DNA from: Frateuria sp. Soil773
GTDB lineage: Bacteria; Pseudomonadota; Gammaproteobacteria; Xanthomonadales; Rhodanobacteraceae
NCBI RefSeq assembly: GCF_001428405.1
Contig: NZ_LMSL01000039.1
Span: forward strand, 1-64,000
Direction of reading: 5' to 3'
Length of the DNA: 64,000 nt
Both the position numbers and the translations under genes were made by a program. Shown piece by piece: positions 18,245-26,842 of this stretch (positions within the stretch are counted from its first letter, which is position 1; each line of letters starts with the position of its first letter). The notes under the pieces are model-generated. The model was not told where the DNA came from. It made no database searches and saw only the letters and a program-made list of their open reading frames with translations.

Positions 18245-18574
18245 GAGACATCTCCCTATCTCGTTCCCTGAACCGGCGAGCCTTCGCAGCACATCCGCTC
18301 AAGTGCCCGGTTCTGCGCCACTTTCTATAGTAGAGTCGTGAAACTTGCAACCCGAGGCATACGCCGACGTACTGCACGCTTTCTTCACGCGGACCTGCGT
18401 CACAAAATCGGAAACGGGTCGCCCATGAGGCATCCACACCGCGCGCAACCGGGCTTTCCGCCGTCGCAGGCTGCGGTTTCGACGGGCCCTGCGGTAAAGT
18501 TCCGACTCCGACGCGCACGGGTTTCCTACGCAGATCGGCGAATTCGCCCAACTCAGGAAGAGCACTCGAACGAC
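18245..18574. promoter_or_regulatory. divergent promoter region of the two T6SS operons
   Basis: This 330-bp non-coding stretch separates the two T6SS operons and must hold both promoters. On the minus strand a TTGCAA followed 15 bases later by TATAGA (around 18327–18353) is a possible sigma-70-like pair with a short spacer. I see no GGCAC-N5-TTGC sigma-54 site. The long frames crossing it on both strands show no family similarity. Confidence 0.5.
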
Positions 18575-19195
18575 ATGACGCAACGGACGGCCATTCCAAC
18601 CCTGCGAGCCACCACCCTGCTTCCGCTCATGCTGGCGACGCTGCTCGCCGGCTGCGCCAGCGCCGGCAAGACGATGGACAAGGCCATGTCGGCGATCGGC
18701 CTGGGCAAGCAGGAGGCGCCGGCCGAGGCGCCCGCCAAGACCCGGTTGCCCCTGCACGTCTTCGCCGGCGGCAACCTCAATGCCGGGAGCGGCAAGAAGC
18801 CGCTGGCGCTGGTGGTGAAGGTCTATCAGTTGCGCTCGCTGCAGCGCTTCGAGCAGACCCCCTTCGACAGCTTCCTGGACACCGACAAGGAACGCGCCGC
18901 GCTGGGCCAGGACCTGGTCGACTCGCACGAGATGCTGGTGCTGCCCTCGCAGCACTACGACATCGTCGAGGCATTGCCCAACGACGCGCCCTACCTGGGC
19001 GTCGTGGCGCTGTTCCGGGCGCCGGCCGCGCAGCGCTGGCGCTATGCCTATGACGTGAAGGCATCGATGCCGGCCGGCATCACGCTGGGCGCGCATGCGT
19101 GCGCGCTGTCTTCCACTGCCGGCAAGCTGGTGACCGACCTTGCGGACGACCCCGGCTCGCTGGCCTCGGCGCGCTGCCCCGACATGGCGCACTGA
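18575..19195 (+). CDS. tssJ: T6SS outer-membrane lipoprotein TssJ
   Basis: A 206-aa TssJ. The signal peptide ends in LLAGCAS (lipidated Cys near residue 26). The mature part is the transthyretin-like beta sandwich with LVVKVYQLRSLQRFEQTPFDSFL and QHYDIVEALPNDAPYLGVVALFR, the family signature. TssJ anchors the TssLM membrane complex in the outer membrane by binding TssM, whose gene is not in this window. The ATG at 18575 is the only start giving a proper signal peptide; AGGAAG stands rather far (14 bases) upstream. Confidence 0.92.
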   Translation: MTQRTAIPTLRATTLLPLMLATLLAGCASAGKTMDKAMSAIGLGKQEAPAEAPAKTRLPLHVFAGGNLNAGSGKKPLALVVKVYQLRSLQRFEQTPFDSFLDTDKERAALGQDLVDSHEMLVLPSQHYDIVEALPNDAPYLGVVALFRAPAAQRWRYAYDVKASMPAGITLGAHACALSSTAGKLVTDLADDPGSLASARCPDMAH

Positions 19196-19314
19196 GACGG
19201 GCATCATCGCCTCCGACCGAATCACGCGGTAAGCTTGCCGACCAGAACCTGCCCACGGAACGGGAACTTGCAGCCGTTCGCGCCAGGGCACTCAACGGAT
19301 TGAAGCGAGGCTCC

Positions 19315-20661
19315 ATGAGTCATACGGCGAAGGTCTTCTGGGGCGAAGGCCTGTTCCTGCGTCCCCAGCACTTCCAGCGACAGGACGCATACCACGAGTC
19401 GCGCCTGCGCGAGATCAGCCAGTCGCTGCACCCCTACGGCTGGGGCGTGCGCCAGGTGCGGCTGGACGGCCAGAGCCTGGCGATGGGCACGGTGCGCCTG
19501 CTGCAGGCGTCGGCGATCTTCCCCGACGGGGAAATCTACTCGGCGCCCGAGTCCGACGACCTGCCCGCCCCGCTCTCGCTGGAAGGCCTGCCCGCCGGCA
19601 CGCAGGAACTCACCATCCACCTCGCCCTGCCCCTGCTCAAGGAATACGGCGGCAACTGCGGGGACGGCGCCGACGCCGGCGCCGCCACGCGCTTCGCCCA
19701 GGTCAACACGCAGACGCCCGACCTGTTCACCGACGCCGCCGAGGCCGAACTGGCCTACCTGAAGAAATCCGTGCGCCTGCTGACCGAAGAGCAGTCGCGC
19801 GACGCCTACGTCTCGCTGCCGCTGGCGCGGATCCGCCGCAACGGCACCGGCACCTTCGAGCTCGATCCGCACTATGTGCCGCCCGCGGTCAGCCTGCGCG
19901 CCGCGCCCGCGCTGTTCCTGCAACTGCGCCGCCTGCTCGACGCGCTGCAGGCCAAGGTCAACGCGCTGTACGGCCTGCACCGCGAGCCGTCGCAACACAT
20001 CATCGAATTCCGCTCCGGCGACATCGCCTCGTTCTGGCTGCTGCACACCGCCAGCAGCGCGTTCGCCAGCCTGTCGCACCTCTACCACCATCCGGGCCTG
20101 CACCCGGAACGCCTGCACCAGGAACTGCTGCGGGTGGCCGGTGCGCTGCTGACCTTCTCCAAGGCCTACACGCTGGCCGACCTGCCGGCGTACACCCATG
20201 CCGATCCCGGCCCGGCGTTCGCGCGGCTGTTCCAGATCATCCGCGAGCTGACCGACACGGTGATCTCGGCGCGCTACTTCGGCATCGCGCTGAGCGAGGT
20301 GCGGCCGTCGTACCACCTCGGCCGCCTCGATTCGCAGCGCATCGACGAGAAATCCACGCTGTTCCTCGGCGTCAGCGCGGACATGCCGGGCACCGAGCTT
20401 GCCAGCATCGTGCCGGTGCGCTTCAAGCTCGGCGCGCCGGACGACGTCGAGAAAGCGGTGCTCTCCGCCCTGCCCGGGGTCAAGCTCACCCATGCCGCGC
20501 AGGTGCCGGCGGCGATCCCGGTTCGCCCGGGCAACCTGTACTTCGCGATCGAGCCGCGCGGCCCGCTGTACGAGCGCATGCTCAAGGCGCAGTCCCTGAT
20601 GATCTACGTGCCGGCCGGCATTCCCGAACTCAAGCTCGAACTGATGGCGCTCACCGCATGA
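19315..20661 (+). CDS. tssK: T6SS baseplate/membrane linker TssK
   Basis: A 448-aa TssK. The start KVFWGEGLFLRPQHFQRQD is highly conserved and the C-terminus NLYFAIEPRGPLYERML is typical. TssK trimers connect the baseplate (TssFG) with TssL/TssM. The ATG at 19315 is chosen by this signature. It lies 119 bases after tssJ and overlaps tssL by four bases. Confidence 0.95.
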   Translation: MSHTAKVFWGEGLFLRPQHFQRQDAYHESRLREISQSLHPYGWGVRQVRLDGQSLAMGTVRLLQASAIFPDGEIYSAPESDDLPAPLSLEGLPAGTQELTIHLALPLLKEYGGNCGDGADAGAATRFAQVNTQTPDLFTDAAEAELAYLKKSVRLLTEEQSRDAYVSLPLARIRRNGTGTFELDPHYVPPAVSLRAAPALFLQLRRLLDALQAKVNALYGLHREPSQHIIEFRSGDIASFWLLHTASSAFASLSHLYHHPGLHPERLHQELLRVAGALLTFSKAYTLADLPAYTHADPGPAFARLFQIIRELTDTVISARYFGIALSEVRPSYHLGRLDSQRIDEKSTLFLGVSADMPGTELASIVPVRFKLGAPDDVEKAVLSALPGVKLTHAAQVPAAIPVRPGNLYFAIEPRGPLYERMLKAQSLMIYVPAGIPELKLELMALTA

Positions 20662-21428
20662 TCAAGTCGCAGAAAGCCATGGTCGAAAACACCGGCGCCG
20701 CCGGCGACGAGCCGGCCGACGCGCCGCGCAGCCTGCTCGACCTGATGTCGGACGGCTTCTACATGCTGCTGCTGGTCAAGCGCGGCCAGATGCCCGCCGC
20801 GGAGCAGCCGTTCGCCGACGCCGTGCGGCAGTTCCTCGCCTCGACGGAACGCAACGCGATGCGGCTGGGCATCCCGTCGGAGGACGTCTATGCGGCCAAG
20901 TACGCGTTCTGCGCCTCGATCGACGAGGCCATCCTCGCCACGCCCGGCTGCAGCTTCCGCGAAAGCTGGGAGCGCAACCCGCTGCAGCTTTCGCTGTTCG
21001 GCGACCATCTCGCCGGCGAGAACTTCTTCACCCGCCTCGAACAACTGCGCGCGCAGGGCGCGGCACGCCTGCAGTCGCTGGAGGTGTGCTACTTCTGCCT
21101 GCTGATCGGCTTCGAGGGCAAGTACCGCATCGAAGGCACCGAGAAGCTCGGCTACCTGACCGCCCGGCTCGGCGACGAGATCGTCTTCCTGAAGGGGCAC
21201 CGCGCCAGCTTCGCCCCGCACTGGGCGCCGCCGGACCGGATCAGCCACGCGCTGCGCCGCCAGGTGCCGCTGTGGGCGCCGGCCGCCGTGCTGGCCGCAG
21301 TCGGCCTCGGCGGCTACGCCGCGATGAACGGCATGCTCGACCGGGAAACCGGGCAGAAACTGGCGCAATACCACGATCTGGTGCAGTTGCCCGCACGCAC
21401 CGCGAGCCTCACCATCACCCTGCCCTGA
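20658..21428 (+). CDS. tssL: T6SS inner-membrane protein TssL (DotU/IcmH-like)
   Basis: A 256-aa TssL. The cytosolic helical domain contains YAAKYAFCASIDEAILATPG and NPLQLSLFGDHLAGENFF, the family hallmark. It is followed by a single transmembrane helix near residues 208–230 (VPLWAPAAVLAAVGLGGYAAM) and a short periplasmic tail. No OmpA-like peptidoglycan-binding extension is present. It begins in the tssK stop (ATGA overlap). tssM usually follows tssL in such clusters, but here a terminator hairpin and a convergent ammonia-lyase gene follow. Confidence 0.93.
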   Translation: MIKSQKAMVENTGAAGDEPADAPRSLLDLMSDGFYMLLLVKRGQMPAAEQPFADAVRQFLASTERNAMRLGIPSEDVYAAKYAFCASIDEAILATPGCSFRESWERNPLQLSLFGDHLAGENFFTRLEQLRAQGAARLQSLEVCYFCLLIGFEGKYRIEGTEKLGYLTARLGDEIVFLKGHRASFAPHWAPPDRISHALRRQVPLWAPAAVLAAVGLGGYAAMNGMLDRETGQKLAQYHDLVQLPARTASLTITLP

Positions 21429-21434
21429 TCCGCT

Positions 21435-21464
21435 GCCGTCCCCGCCTGCCGCGGCGGGGACGGC
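21435..21464. terminator. bidirectional terminator between tssL and the ammonia-lyase
   Basis: A perfect 12-bp stem (GCCGTCCCCGCC / GGCGGGGACGGC) with a six-base loop lies in the 42-base gap between two converging genes, 6 bases from either stop. There is no clear T-run, so it is terminator-like rather than canonical. Confidence 0.7.
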
Positions 21465-21470
21465 GCAACC

Positions 21471-23366
21471 TCACACCGACAGCACGCGCCGCTGCAGCAG
21501 CCCGCACGCGGTGCGCACGTCGCCGTCCATGGCGCGGTCGCGGTGCATGAACGCGATGTGCTCGCGCAGCGCCGCATGCGCCGCCCGCACCGACGCGCCC
21601 GGATGGAAATCCTCGCCTTCGGCCAGCGCAGCCATCAGGCGCTGCACTTCCTCGACGAACTGCGCGTAATGCGGATGGTCTTCGCGCGGCGCGTTGGCCA
21701 CCTTCGCCGCAAGCCGTTGCCAGTCCCCGCGGGCGGCGAGGCGGCGCGCGGCATTGAGCATTTCCCGGCGATAGTCCAGCGCCTGCGCCGCGGTATACAG
21801 CTCCAGCGCGATCACGTGACCGAGGTCTTCCATCATCTCCAGCACGTGGCGCGCCTCGTTGGCACCCATCGAGACGTGGTCCTCGGCGTTCGCGCTGGTC
21901 GGCACCGAGTACACGCTGGCCGGGTGCGCGCGGGTGGCGAGGTCGTTGACCAGCGCCGCGGCGGTGTACTGCACGATCATGAAGCCGGAATCGGTGCCGT
22001 CCTCGTTGCCGGTGAGGAAGGCCGGCAGGCCGTCGTTGGTGGCCGGGTCGACCAGCTTGTTGAGGCGCCGCTCGGAGATCGACGCCAGCACCGGGATCGC
22101 GGCCTTCACGTAGCTCATCGCCAGCGCCAGCGGCATGCCGTGGAAATGGCCAGCGGAGATCACCTGGTCCTCGATGAACTGCGGGTTCTCCGCGTCGGGG
22201 AAGATCAGCGGGTTGTCGGTGACCGAGTTCAGCTCGATGTCGATCACGCGGCAGGCCTGCGCCCAGGCGTCGCGCACCGCGCCGTGCACCTGCGGCATGC
22301 AGCGCAGGCAGTAGGCGTCCTGCGGCTGGTGCTTCTTGCCGCCCTTGAACGGCAGGAAGCGGCTGTAGAACGCCTCGCGGCCGTGCCGCTGGTTCGCCGG
22401 CACCCAGTCCCAGCCGATGTCGAAGCTGAGCGCCTGGTCTTCCGGCGTGTCCCAGGCCTCGGCGCTCCACGGCTTGAAGCGCGGCACCAGGTGGTAGGGA
22501 ATGTCCACCAGGGTGGAGCCGTCCAGCAGGCTGCGCACGTGGGCGGCGCCGTCGACCTGGCCCGGATGCGGGCGCAGCGCGTGCACTTCCGGGCGCAGCG
22601 CGCCGCTGCGCCCGGCGAAGGCGTCCAGCGTCATCGCCGCCGCGAGGTCGGCCGCGCCCAGCAGGTATTCCAGCGAGTCCAGCGCAAGCGCGGCGGTGGC
22701 CAGCATCTGTGCCGTGCCGTTGTTGAGCGCCAGGCCCTCCTTGAACGACAGCCGCACCGGCTGCAGGCCGGCCCGGCGCAGCGCCTCGGCGCCGGCAAGG
22801 CGCTCGCCCTGGTAGAACGCCTCGCCGCCGCCGAGCAGCACGATCGCCAGGTGCGACAGCGGTGCGAGATCACCGCTCGCGCCGACCGATCCCTTCTCCG
22901 GCACCACCGGCACCACGCCGCGGTTGAGCATCGCGGTGAGCGCCTCCAGCGTCGCCACGCGGATGCCCGAGTGGCCGCGCATCAGCGTGTTGACGCGGAT
23001 CAGCAGCATCGCGCGCACCACGTCCGCGCCGAACGGCTTGCCCACGCACACGGCATGGGTGGTGATCAGGTTGTGCTGCAGTTCCTCCATGAGCGTGCCT
23101 TCCGGCGCCTGCACGCGGCTGCCCGGCAGCTCGTCGCGCACCCGGTGCGCGCCCAGCAGCTTGTCGGCGTTGCTGCCGAAGCCGGTGGTGACGCCATAGG
23201 TGGGCTCGCCGCAGCTCACCTTGTCGGCGAGGAAATCGGCGGCGCGCCGGACATGCTCCAGTTGGCCCGCATCCAGCGTCACCTGCGCGCCGTGGCGCGC
23301 GACGGCGACGAGTTGGGCGCGGGTCAGGCTGGTGCCGTTGAGCACGATGGGATCGGAATTGTTCAC
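21471..23366 (-). CDS. hutH: histidine ammonia-lyase-type enzyme with internal insertion
   Basis: A 631-aa enzyme of the MIO-dependent aromatic amino acid lyase family. The self-cyclising Ala-Ser-Gly lies at 163–165 in GSVGASGDLAPLSHLA, with the catalytic Tyr at about 57 (TYGVTTGFG). Histidase-type residues are present: His in ITTHAVCVG and Glu in EDHVSMG. It probably converts histidine to urocanate. Normal HutH has about 510 aa; here a stretch of some 60 residues (WSAEAWDTPEDQALSFDIGW and following) is inserted between the RPHPGQ helix and the QDAYCLRCMPQVHG block. GTG at 23366 is chosen because GAGG stands at the right distance. No hutU, hutI or hutC is nearby, so it is an orphan; a role outside histidine breakdown is possible. 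Confidence 0.8.
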   Translation of the reverse strand: MNNSDPIVLNGTSLTRAQLVAVARHGAQVTLDAGQLEHVRRAADFLADKVSCGEPTYGVTTGFGSNADKLLGAHRVRDELPGSRVQAPEGTLMEELQHNLITTHAVCVGKPFGADVVRAMLLIRVNTLMRGHSGIRVATLEALTAMLNRGVVPVVPEKGSVGASGDLAPLSHLAIVLLGGGEAFYQGERLAGAEALRRAGLQPVRLSFKEGLALNNGTAQMLATAALALDSLEYLLGAADLAAAMTLDAFAGRSGALRPEVHALRPHPGQVDGAAHVRSLLDGSTLVDIPYHLVPRFKPWSAEAWDTPEDQALSFDIGWDWVPANQRHGREAFYSRFLPFKGGKKHQPQDAYCLRCMPQVHGAVRDAWAQACRVIDIELNSVTDNPLIFPDAENPQFIEDQVISAGHFHGMPLALAMSYVKAAIPVLASISERRLNKLVDPATNDGLPAFLTGNEDGTDSGFMIVQYTAAALVNDLATRAHPASVYSVPTSANAEDHVSMGANEARHVLEMMEDLGHVIALELYTAAQALDYRREMLNAARRLAARGDWQRLAAKVANAPREDHPHYAQFVEEVQRLMAALAEGEDFHPGASVRAAHAALREHIAFMHRDRAMDGDVRTACGLLQRRVLSV

Positions 23367-23500
23367 GGAAGCCTCGTTGGATTGCGCGGCGACGGCGGAT
23401 CCGGCCGCGCGGAATGATCGTGCCGGCGGCGGCCGGAATCCTGGCCGTCGCCCCATTCCCTCCCCGGCGGCGGCCTGCGGCCGGCCGGAGAGGAGAAGCA

Positions 23501-24892
23501 TCACCTGCCCATGGCGGCGGCCTGCTCCAGCTCCACCCGCAGGGTCTTGATCAGTTCGCTGCGCGCGACCTCGAACTGGTCCTCGCGGCGCAGGTCCTTC
23601 ACCGTCACCACGCCCTTGGCCAGTTCGTCCTCGCCGAGCACGACCACGAAGCGGATGCCGGCGCGGTCGGCGTACTTGAACTGCTTGCCGAGCTTGCCGC
23701 CCTCCAGCACCACCTCGGTGGCGATGCCGGCGCCGCGCAGCTCGCTCGCCAGCGCCAGATAGGCCGGCAACTGCGCCGCGTCCATCTGGGTCACCAGCAC
23801 GTCGACCGTGCTCTGCGCCGTCCCGACCAGGCCGGCGTCGCGCAACTGCCAGTACAGCCGCGTGAGGCCGATCGAGATGCCCACGCCGGGCAGCTTCGAC
23901 TTGGTGTACTGGCTGGCGAGGTTCTCGTAGCGGCCGCCGGAGCAGATCGAGCCGATCTGCGGGTGATCGTTGAGCGTGGTCTCGTAGACCGTGCCGGTGT
24001 AGTAGTCCAGGCCGCGCGCGATCGACAGGTTCAGCGCGTAGTGGCTCTCGGGCACGCCGAACGCGTGGATCAGGCCGAGCACCTCCTTCAGCTCGGCGCG
24101 GCCCTGCTCCAGCGCTTCCGGCCCCGGCCCCAGCGCGTCGAGCTGGGCGAACGCGTCCGCCAGCGAGCGGGAACGCACCTGCACGAAGGCCAGGATCTTC
24201 TGCGCCACCTCGGCGCTAAGCCCGAAGGCGTCGCCGGTGAGGGTGTCGCGCACGTAGTCGGCGCCGCGCTTGTCCAGCTTGTCCACTTCGCGCAGCACCA
24301 GCATCTGCTGCTCGCCGTCGACTATCCCTAAGCTTTCGAAGTAGCCGCGCATCAGCTTGCGGTTGTTGAGCTGGATGGTGAAGGCGCCGATGTCCAGCTC
24401 GCGGAACACGCTGTAGATCACCGCCGGGATCTCGGCGTCGTAGCGCACCGACAGGGCGTCCTTGCCGATCACATCGATGTCGCACTGGTAGAACTCGCGG
24501 AAGCGGCCACGCTGGGCGCGCTCGCCGCGGTACACGCGCTGCATCTGGTAGCGCCGGAACGGGAAGCTCAGGTCGTGCTCGTGCTCGGCCACGTAGCGCG
24601 CCAGCGGCACGGTGAGGTCGAAGCGCAGCGCCAGCTCGGGCACGCCGGCATCTTCCTTGCCCGCGGCGTTGAGAGCACCGGTGGACTGCACGAAATACAC
24701 CTGGCGCTCGGTCTCGCCGCCGGTCTTGGTCAGCAGCACGTCGGAATACTCGATCACCGGCGTCTCGACCGGCAGGAAGCCGAAGCGCTCATAGTTGCGG
24801 CGGATCACGTCGAGCATGCGCTGGAACGCGATCTGGTCGAGCGGCAACAGCTCGAGCACGCCGGGCATGGTGCGGGCCGGGGTAAGCGCCAT
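23501..24892 (-). CDS. hisS: histidyl-tRNA synthetase
   Basis: A 463-aa class II synthetase. Motif 1 is in the N-terminal part, motif 2 is [19 protein letters not shown] with the [12 protein letters not shown] strand before it, and the histidine-specific [11 protein letters not shown] loop and a motif-3 [22 protein letters not shown] segment follow. The C-terminal anticodon-binding domain spans about 355–463. It charges tRNA-His in the cytosol. The ATG at 24892 has AGAGGA upstream. It is close to the eukaryote-like HisRS branch found in many Xanthomonadales. Confidence 0.93.
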   Translation of the reverse strand: MALTPARTMPGVLELLPLDQIAFQRMLDVIRRNYERFGFLPVETPVIEYSDVLLTKTGGETERQVYFVQSTGALNAAGKEDAGVPELALRFDLTVPLARYVAEHEHDLSFPFRRYQMQRVYRGERAQRGRFREFYQCDIDVIGKDALSVRYDAEIPAVIYSVFRELDIGAFTIQLNNRKLMRGYFESLGIVDGEQQMLVLREVDKLDKRGADYVRDTLTGDAFGLSAEVAQKILAFVQVRSRSLADAFAQLDALGPGPEALEQGRAELKEVLGLIHAFGVPESHYALNLSIARGLDYYTGTVYETTLNDHPQIGSICSGGRYENLASQYTKSKLPGVGISIGLTRLYWQLRDAGLVGTAQSTVDVLVTQMDAAQLPAYLALASELRGAGIATEVVLEGGKLGKQFKYADRAGIRFVVVLGEDELAKGVVTVKDLRREDQFEVARSELIKTLRVELEQAAAMGR

Positions 24893-25003
24893 GGAATCCT
24901 CTGCTAACGGGTGGAGAAGGCCGTTCGACGGCAGCCGCATAGGTTAGCAGATGGGTGCCGCCCGCCCCGGCGCGGGCGGTCGATCGAAAACGCTTCGAAC
25001 CTG

Positions 25004-25032
25004 TTGCCAAGGCCGAGGGTCGCCATTAAGAT
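25004..25032 (+). promoter_or_regulatory. promoter of tRNA-Pro
   Basis: TTGCCA at 25004–25009 and TAAGAT at 25027–25032 are separated by exactly 17 bases and end 12 bases before the tRNA. This is a convincing sigma-70 promoter. Confidence 0.75.
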
Positions 25033-25044
25033 ACGCGGCTCCCA

Positions 25045-25122
<78 letters not shown>

Positions 25123-25151
25123 GATTCAAGCAGTTACAACGCTTGGCGATG

Positions 25152-25181
25152 AAAGGCCCGCCTTCAAAAGCGGGCCTTTTT
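25152..25181 (+). terminator. rho-independent terminator after tRNA-Pro (island copy)
   Basis: AAAGGCCCGC and GCGGGCCTTTTT form a stem with an eight-base loop followed by T5. It lies 30 bases after the tRNA on the island side. A different terminator stands after the right att copy, so each tRNA end has its own. Confidence 0.88.
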
Positions 25182-25190
25182 CGCGCCTTT

Positions 25191-25265
25191 TGGCCGGAAA
25201 TTGGCCGGGGCATATCTCGGGCGTATCTGTGGCGTGTCTGCATGTTCGGCCGAAATTTGGCCGGG
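25191..25265 (+). repeat. two GGCCGGAAATTGGCCGG-like repeats next to the left att site
   Basis: TGGCCGGAAATTGGCCGGGG at 25191–25210 and CGGCCGAAATTTGGCCGGG at 25247–25265 are near-identical 19–20-base motifs about 56 bases apart. Paired motifs beside a tRNA att site can be arm-type recombinase sites (inference). No integrase gene is present. Confidence 0.5.
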
Positions 25266-25296
25266 CGCGCAGCGACCCAAGATTTCAGCATCCTTC

Positions 25297-25380
25297 ACCG
25301 CAGACAGAGCATCGCGCTACGCGCGGTGATCCTGCGCCGATACGTCGACGCCCGTGTGCGGGCCTGCGGGATTCGGCCGC
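25297..25380 (+). repeat. imperfect direct repeat, left copy, inside island
   Basis: An 84-bp segment beginning ACCGCAGACAG and ending GATTCGGCCGC is repeated imperfectly near the other end of the island (27705–27823). Both copies lie inside the att repeats, each roughly 80–230 bases from an att site. It is not coding in any frame I trust. Confidence 0.7.
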
Positions 25381-25401
25381 GGCCGCCTCATTCTTGAAGG
25401 G

Positions 25402-26409
25402 TCAACCACCGTGCGCGGCCTTGTAGCGCTGCACGCGCTCCAGATACTCCTTGTCGCCTGTTTTCGTCGACGGGGCCCAGCCCATCGCCTCCACGCGGTT
25501 CATGATCCGCGTGCTGGCGTCATAGAGCGCGTTGAAATCGGCGCGCTGTGCCGGCGGCAAGACTTCGGGCGTGAGGTGGTGCACGAGATAGCGGTGGGCT
25601 AGCGTAAGGAAAAAGGCGTTGGCCTCATTCACATAGCCGTCTGCATTTCTTAGATCCATCCTCTCCACCAGTACAGCCAGACCGAGCAACGCCCCGGGTG
25701 ACCGGGTGTGGACGTAGACAGCTTCCAGTGGTTCGAGCATCGCGGCCACCGTCTCTCGTGGGGTGGTCGTCCGCATGTAGATCCCGCTCTGAATCTGCTG
25801 CGGCGTGATGTGCATTTCGTCGATGTATTTTGAATCGGGCGGCGAACCGGGCGACGTAGCTTCGATGTTGAACCACCGCCCGTTGACGTCCTGCAGCCGT
25901 GCGAATTCATGCTGGGGGGCCTCGCTCAGCGTCATGGTCAGGCCAAGCTTTTGTCCCAGGATGATGAGCAACGTGGGCATCGACACACAGTTGCCCTTGC
26001 GCGTGCGCAGGTAAGTGGACACCAGCTTGTTCTGATAGATCGACCCCATCGGATCGTCTAGGTCGTAAGAAAACGGGTGGTTGTCGTTCCAGGGACCGGG
26101 CGTGTAGATCACTTGCCCCAGCGCGGTCATCACTTCCGTGGGCGGCGCACCCTTCGGCACCCGGGCCTTGACCAGATTGGCCCAGTGATCGAGATCTGCG
26201 TTGAAAGCCTTGGCGTCGAACTTCGGATTGGCCGCGCGCTCTATGGCGGTCTGCACCTTCGCATAATCGATGCGGCCATCTGCCGGGTCAGCCAACTGCT
26301 CGATGATCCGCACAATCGGATCGTTGGGTACCTCAATGGCACCCGGGGGCTGCTGGGCCCAAGTCCACGGGCTGATCGCCAGGAACACAACCACCCAGCC
26401 CCAGCGCAT
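25402..26409 (-). CDS. exported transglutaminase-like (SirB1-type) protein
   Basis: A 335-aa protein with an N-terminal signal peptide (MRWGWVVVFLAISPWTWAQ). The transglutaminase-like fold shows RKGNCVSMPTLLIILGQKLGL with the candidate nucleophilic Cys, then PQHEFARL with the His, and WFNIEAT, where the acidic residue falls. The arrangement is that of SirB1/transglutaminase-like proteins. The substrate is unknown. ATG 26409 is preferred over GTG 26430 because it gives a compact signal peptide and a 4-base gap to the upstream gene. It ends the three-gene minus operon of the tRNA-Pro mini-island. GC is lower than in the flanking chromosome. Confidence 0.72.
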   Translation of the reverse strand: MRWGWVVVFLAISPWTWAQQPPGAIEVPNDPIVRIIEQLADPADGRIDYAKVQTAIERAANPKFDAKAFNADLDHWANLVKARVPKGAPPTEVMTALGQVIYTPGPWNDNHPFSYDLDDPMGSIYQNKLVSTYLRTRKGNCVSMPTLLIILGQKLGLTMTLSEAPQHEFARLQDVNGRWFNIEATSPGSPPDSKYIDEMHITPQQIQSGIYMRTTTPRETVAAMLEPLEAVYVHTRSPGALLGLAVLVERMDLRNADGYVNEANAFFLTLAHRYLVHHLTPEVLPPAQRADFNALYDASTRIMNRVEAMGWAPSTKTGDKEYLERVQRYKAAHGG

Positions 26410-26413
26410 GACG

Positions 26414-26842
26414 CTACGCGCTGGGTTCACGGTTGGGACGTGCGATCAGCCAGAAGACCCAGGCGGCCAATGCGCCCAGCAGGGCTGCGACGACGAAAAT
26501 AATAGCCGAAGGTCCCAAGGACTTATTGGGATCGGGGATGAAGCTGACATTGTGAAGCGCCACGCTGCCGAACAGGACGGCCGCCACAATCGCGCCAATC
26601 GCGATCCCGGCCAGCGTGTAGCTCCATCCGCTGGTCCATCGGCGCTTGGTCAGCAACAGGTGCGCCGGTACACCCAGCACTAGCATGGCCGGGTAGCCGA
26701 CCATGGCGGAGAGTTTCAGCGCCCACAAGCCTTCGCCGGGATTGCTGAGCAGCGAGAGCAGCAAGAACAGCAACCCGGGGATCAGGGGAGCCAGCAGGAA
26801 CCCCACCCAGAGGCGCACGGAGGGCTTAGTGGCTGCAGACAT
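26414..26842 (-). CDS. small four-helix membrane protein, candidate immunity protein
   Basis: A 142-aa protein that I cannot assign to a family. It has four hydrophobic helices (about 10–33, 45–65, 73–95, 108–134) and short polar loops. Its ATG lies 17 bases inside the end of the Rhs-tail gene, so translation is coupled. In Rhs loci the gene right after the toxin tip usually encodes its immunity protein, so this is the best candidate; a lysis- or export-helper role cannot be excluded. Confidence 0.65.
   Translation of the reverse strand: MSAATKPSVRLWVGFLLAPLIPGLLFLLLSLLSNPGEGLWALKLSAMVGYPAMLVLGVPAHLLLTKRRWTSGWSYTLAGIAIGAIVAAVLFGSVALHNVSFIPDPNKSLGPSAIIFVVAALLGALAAWVFWLIARPNREPSA

Noticed and set aside
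18245..18574. Sigma-54 promoter for the T6SS
   Set aside because: No GG-N10-GC element with acceptable spacing was found on either strand.
18299..19291. 330-codon minus-strand frame over tssJ
   Set aside because: tssJ on the plus strand has a signal peptide, a lipobox and the family core; the antisense frame has nothing recognisable.
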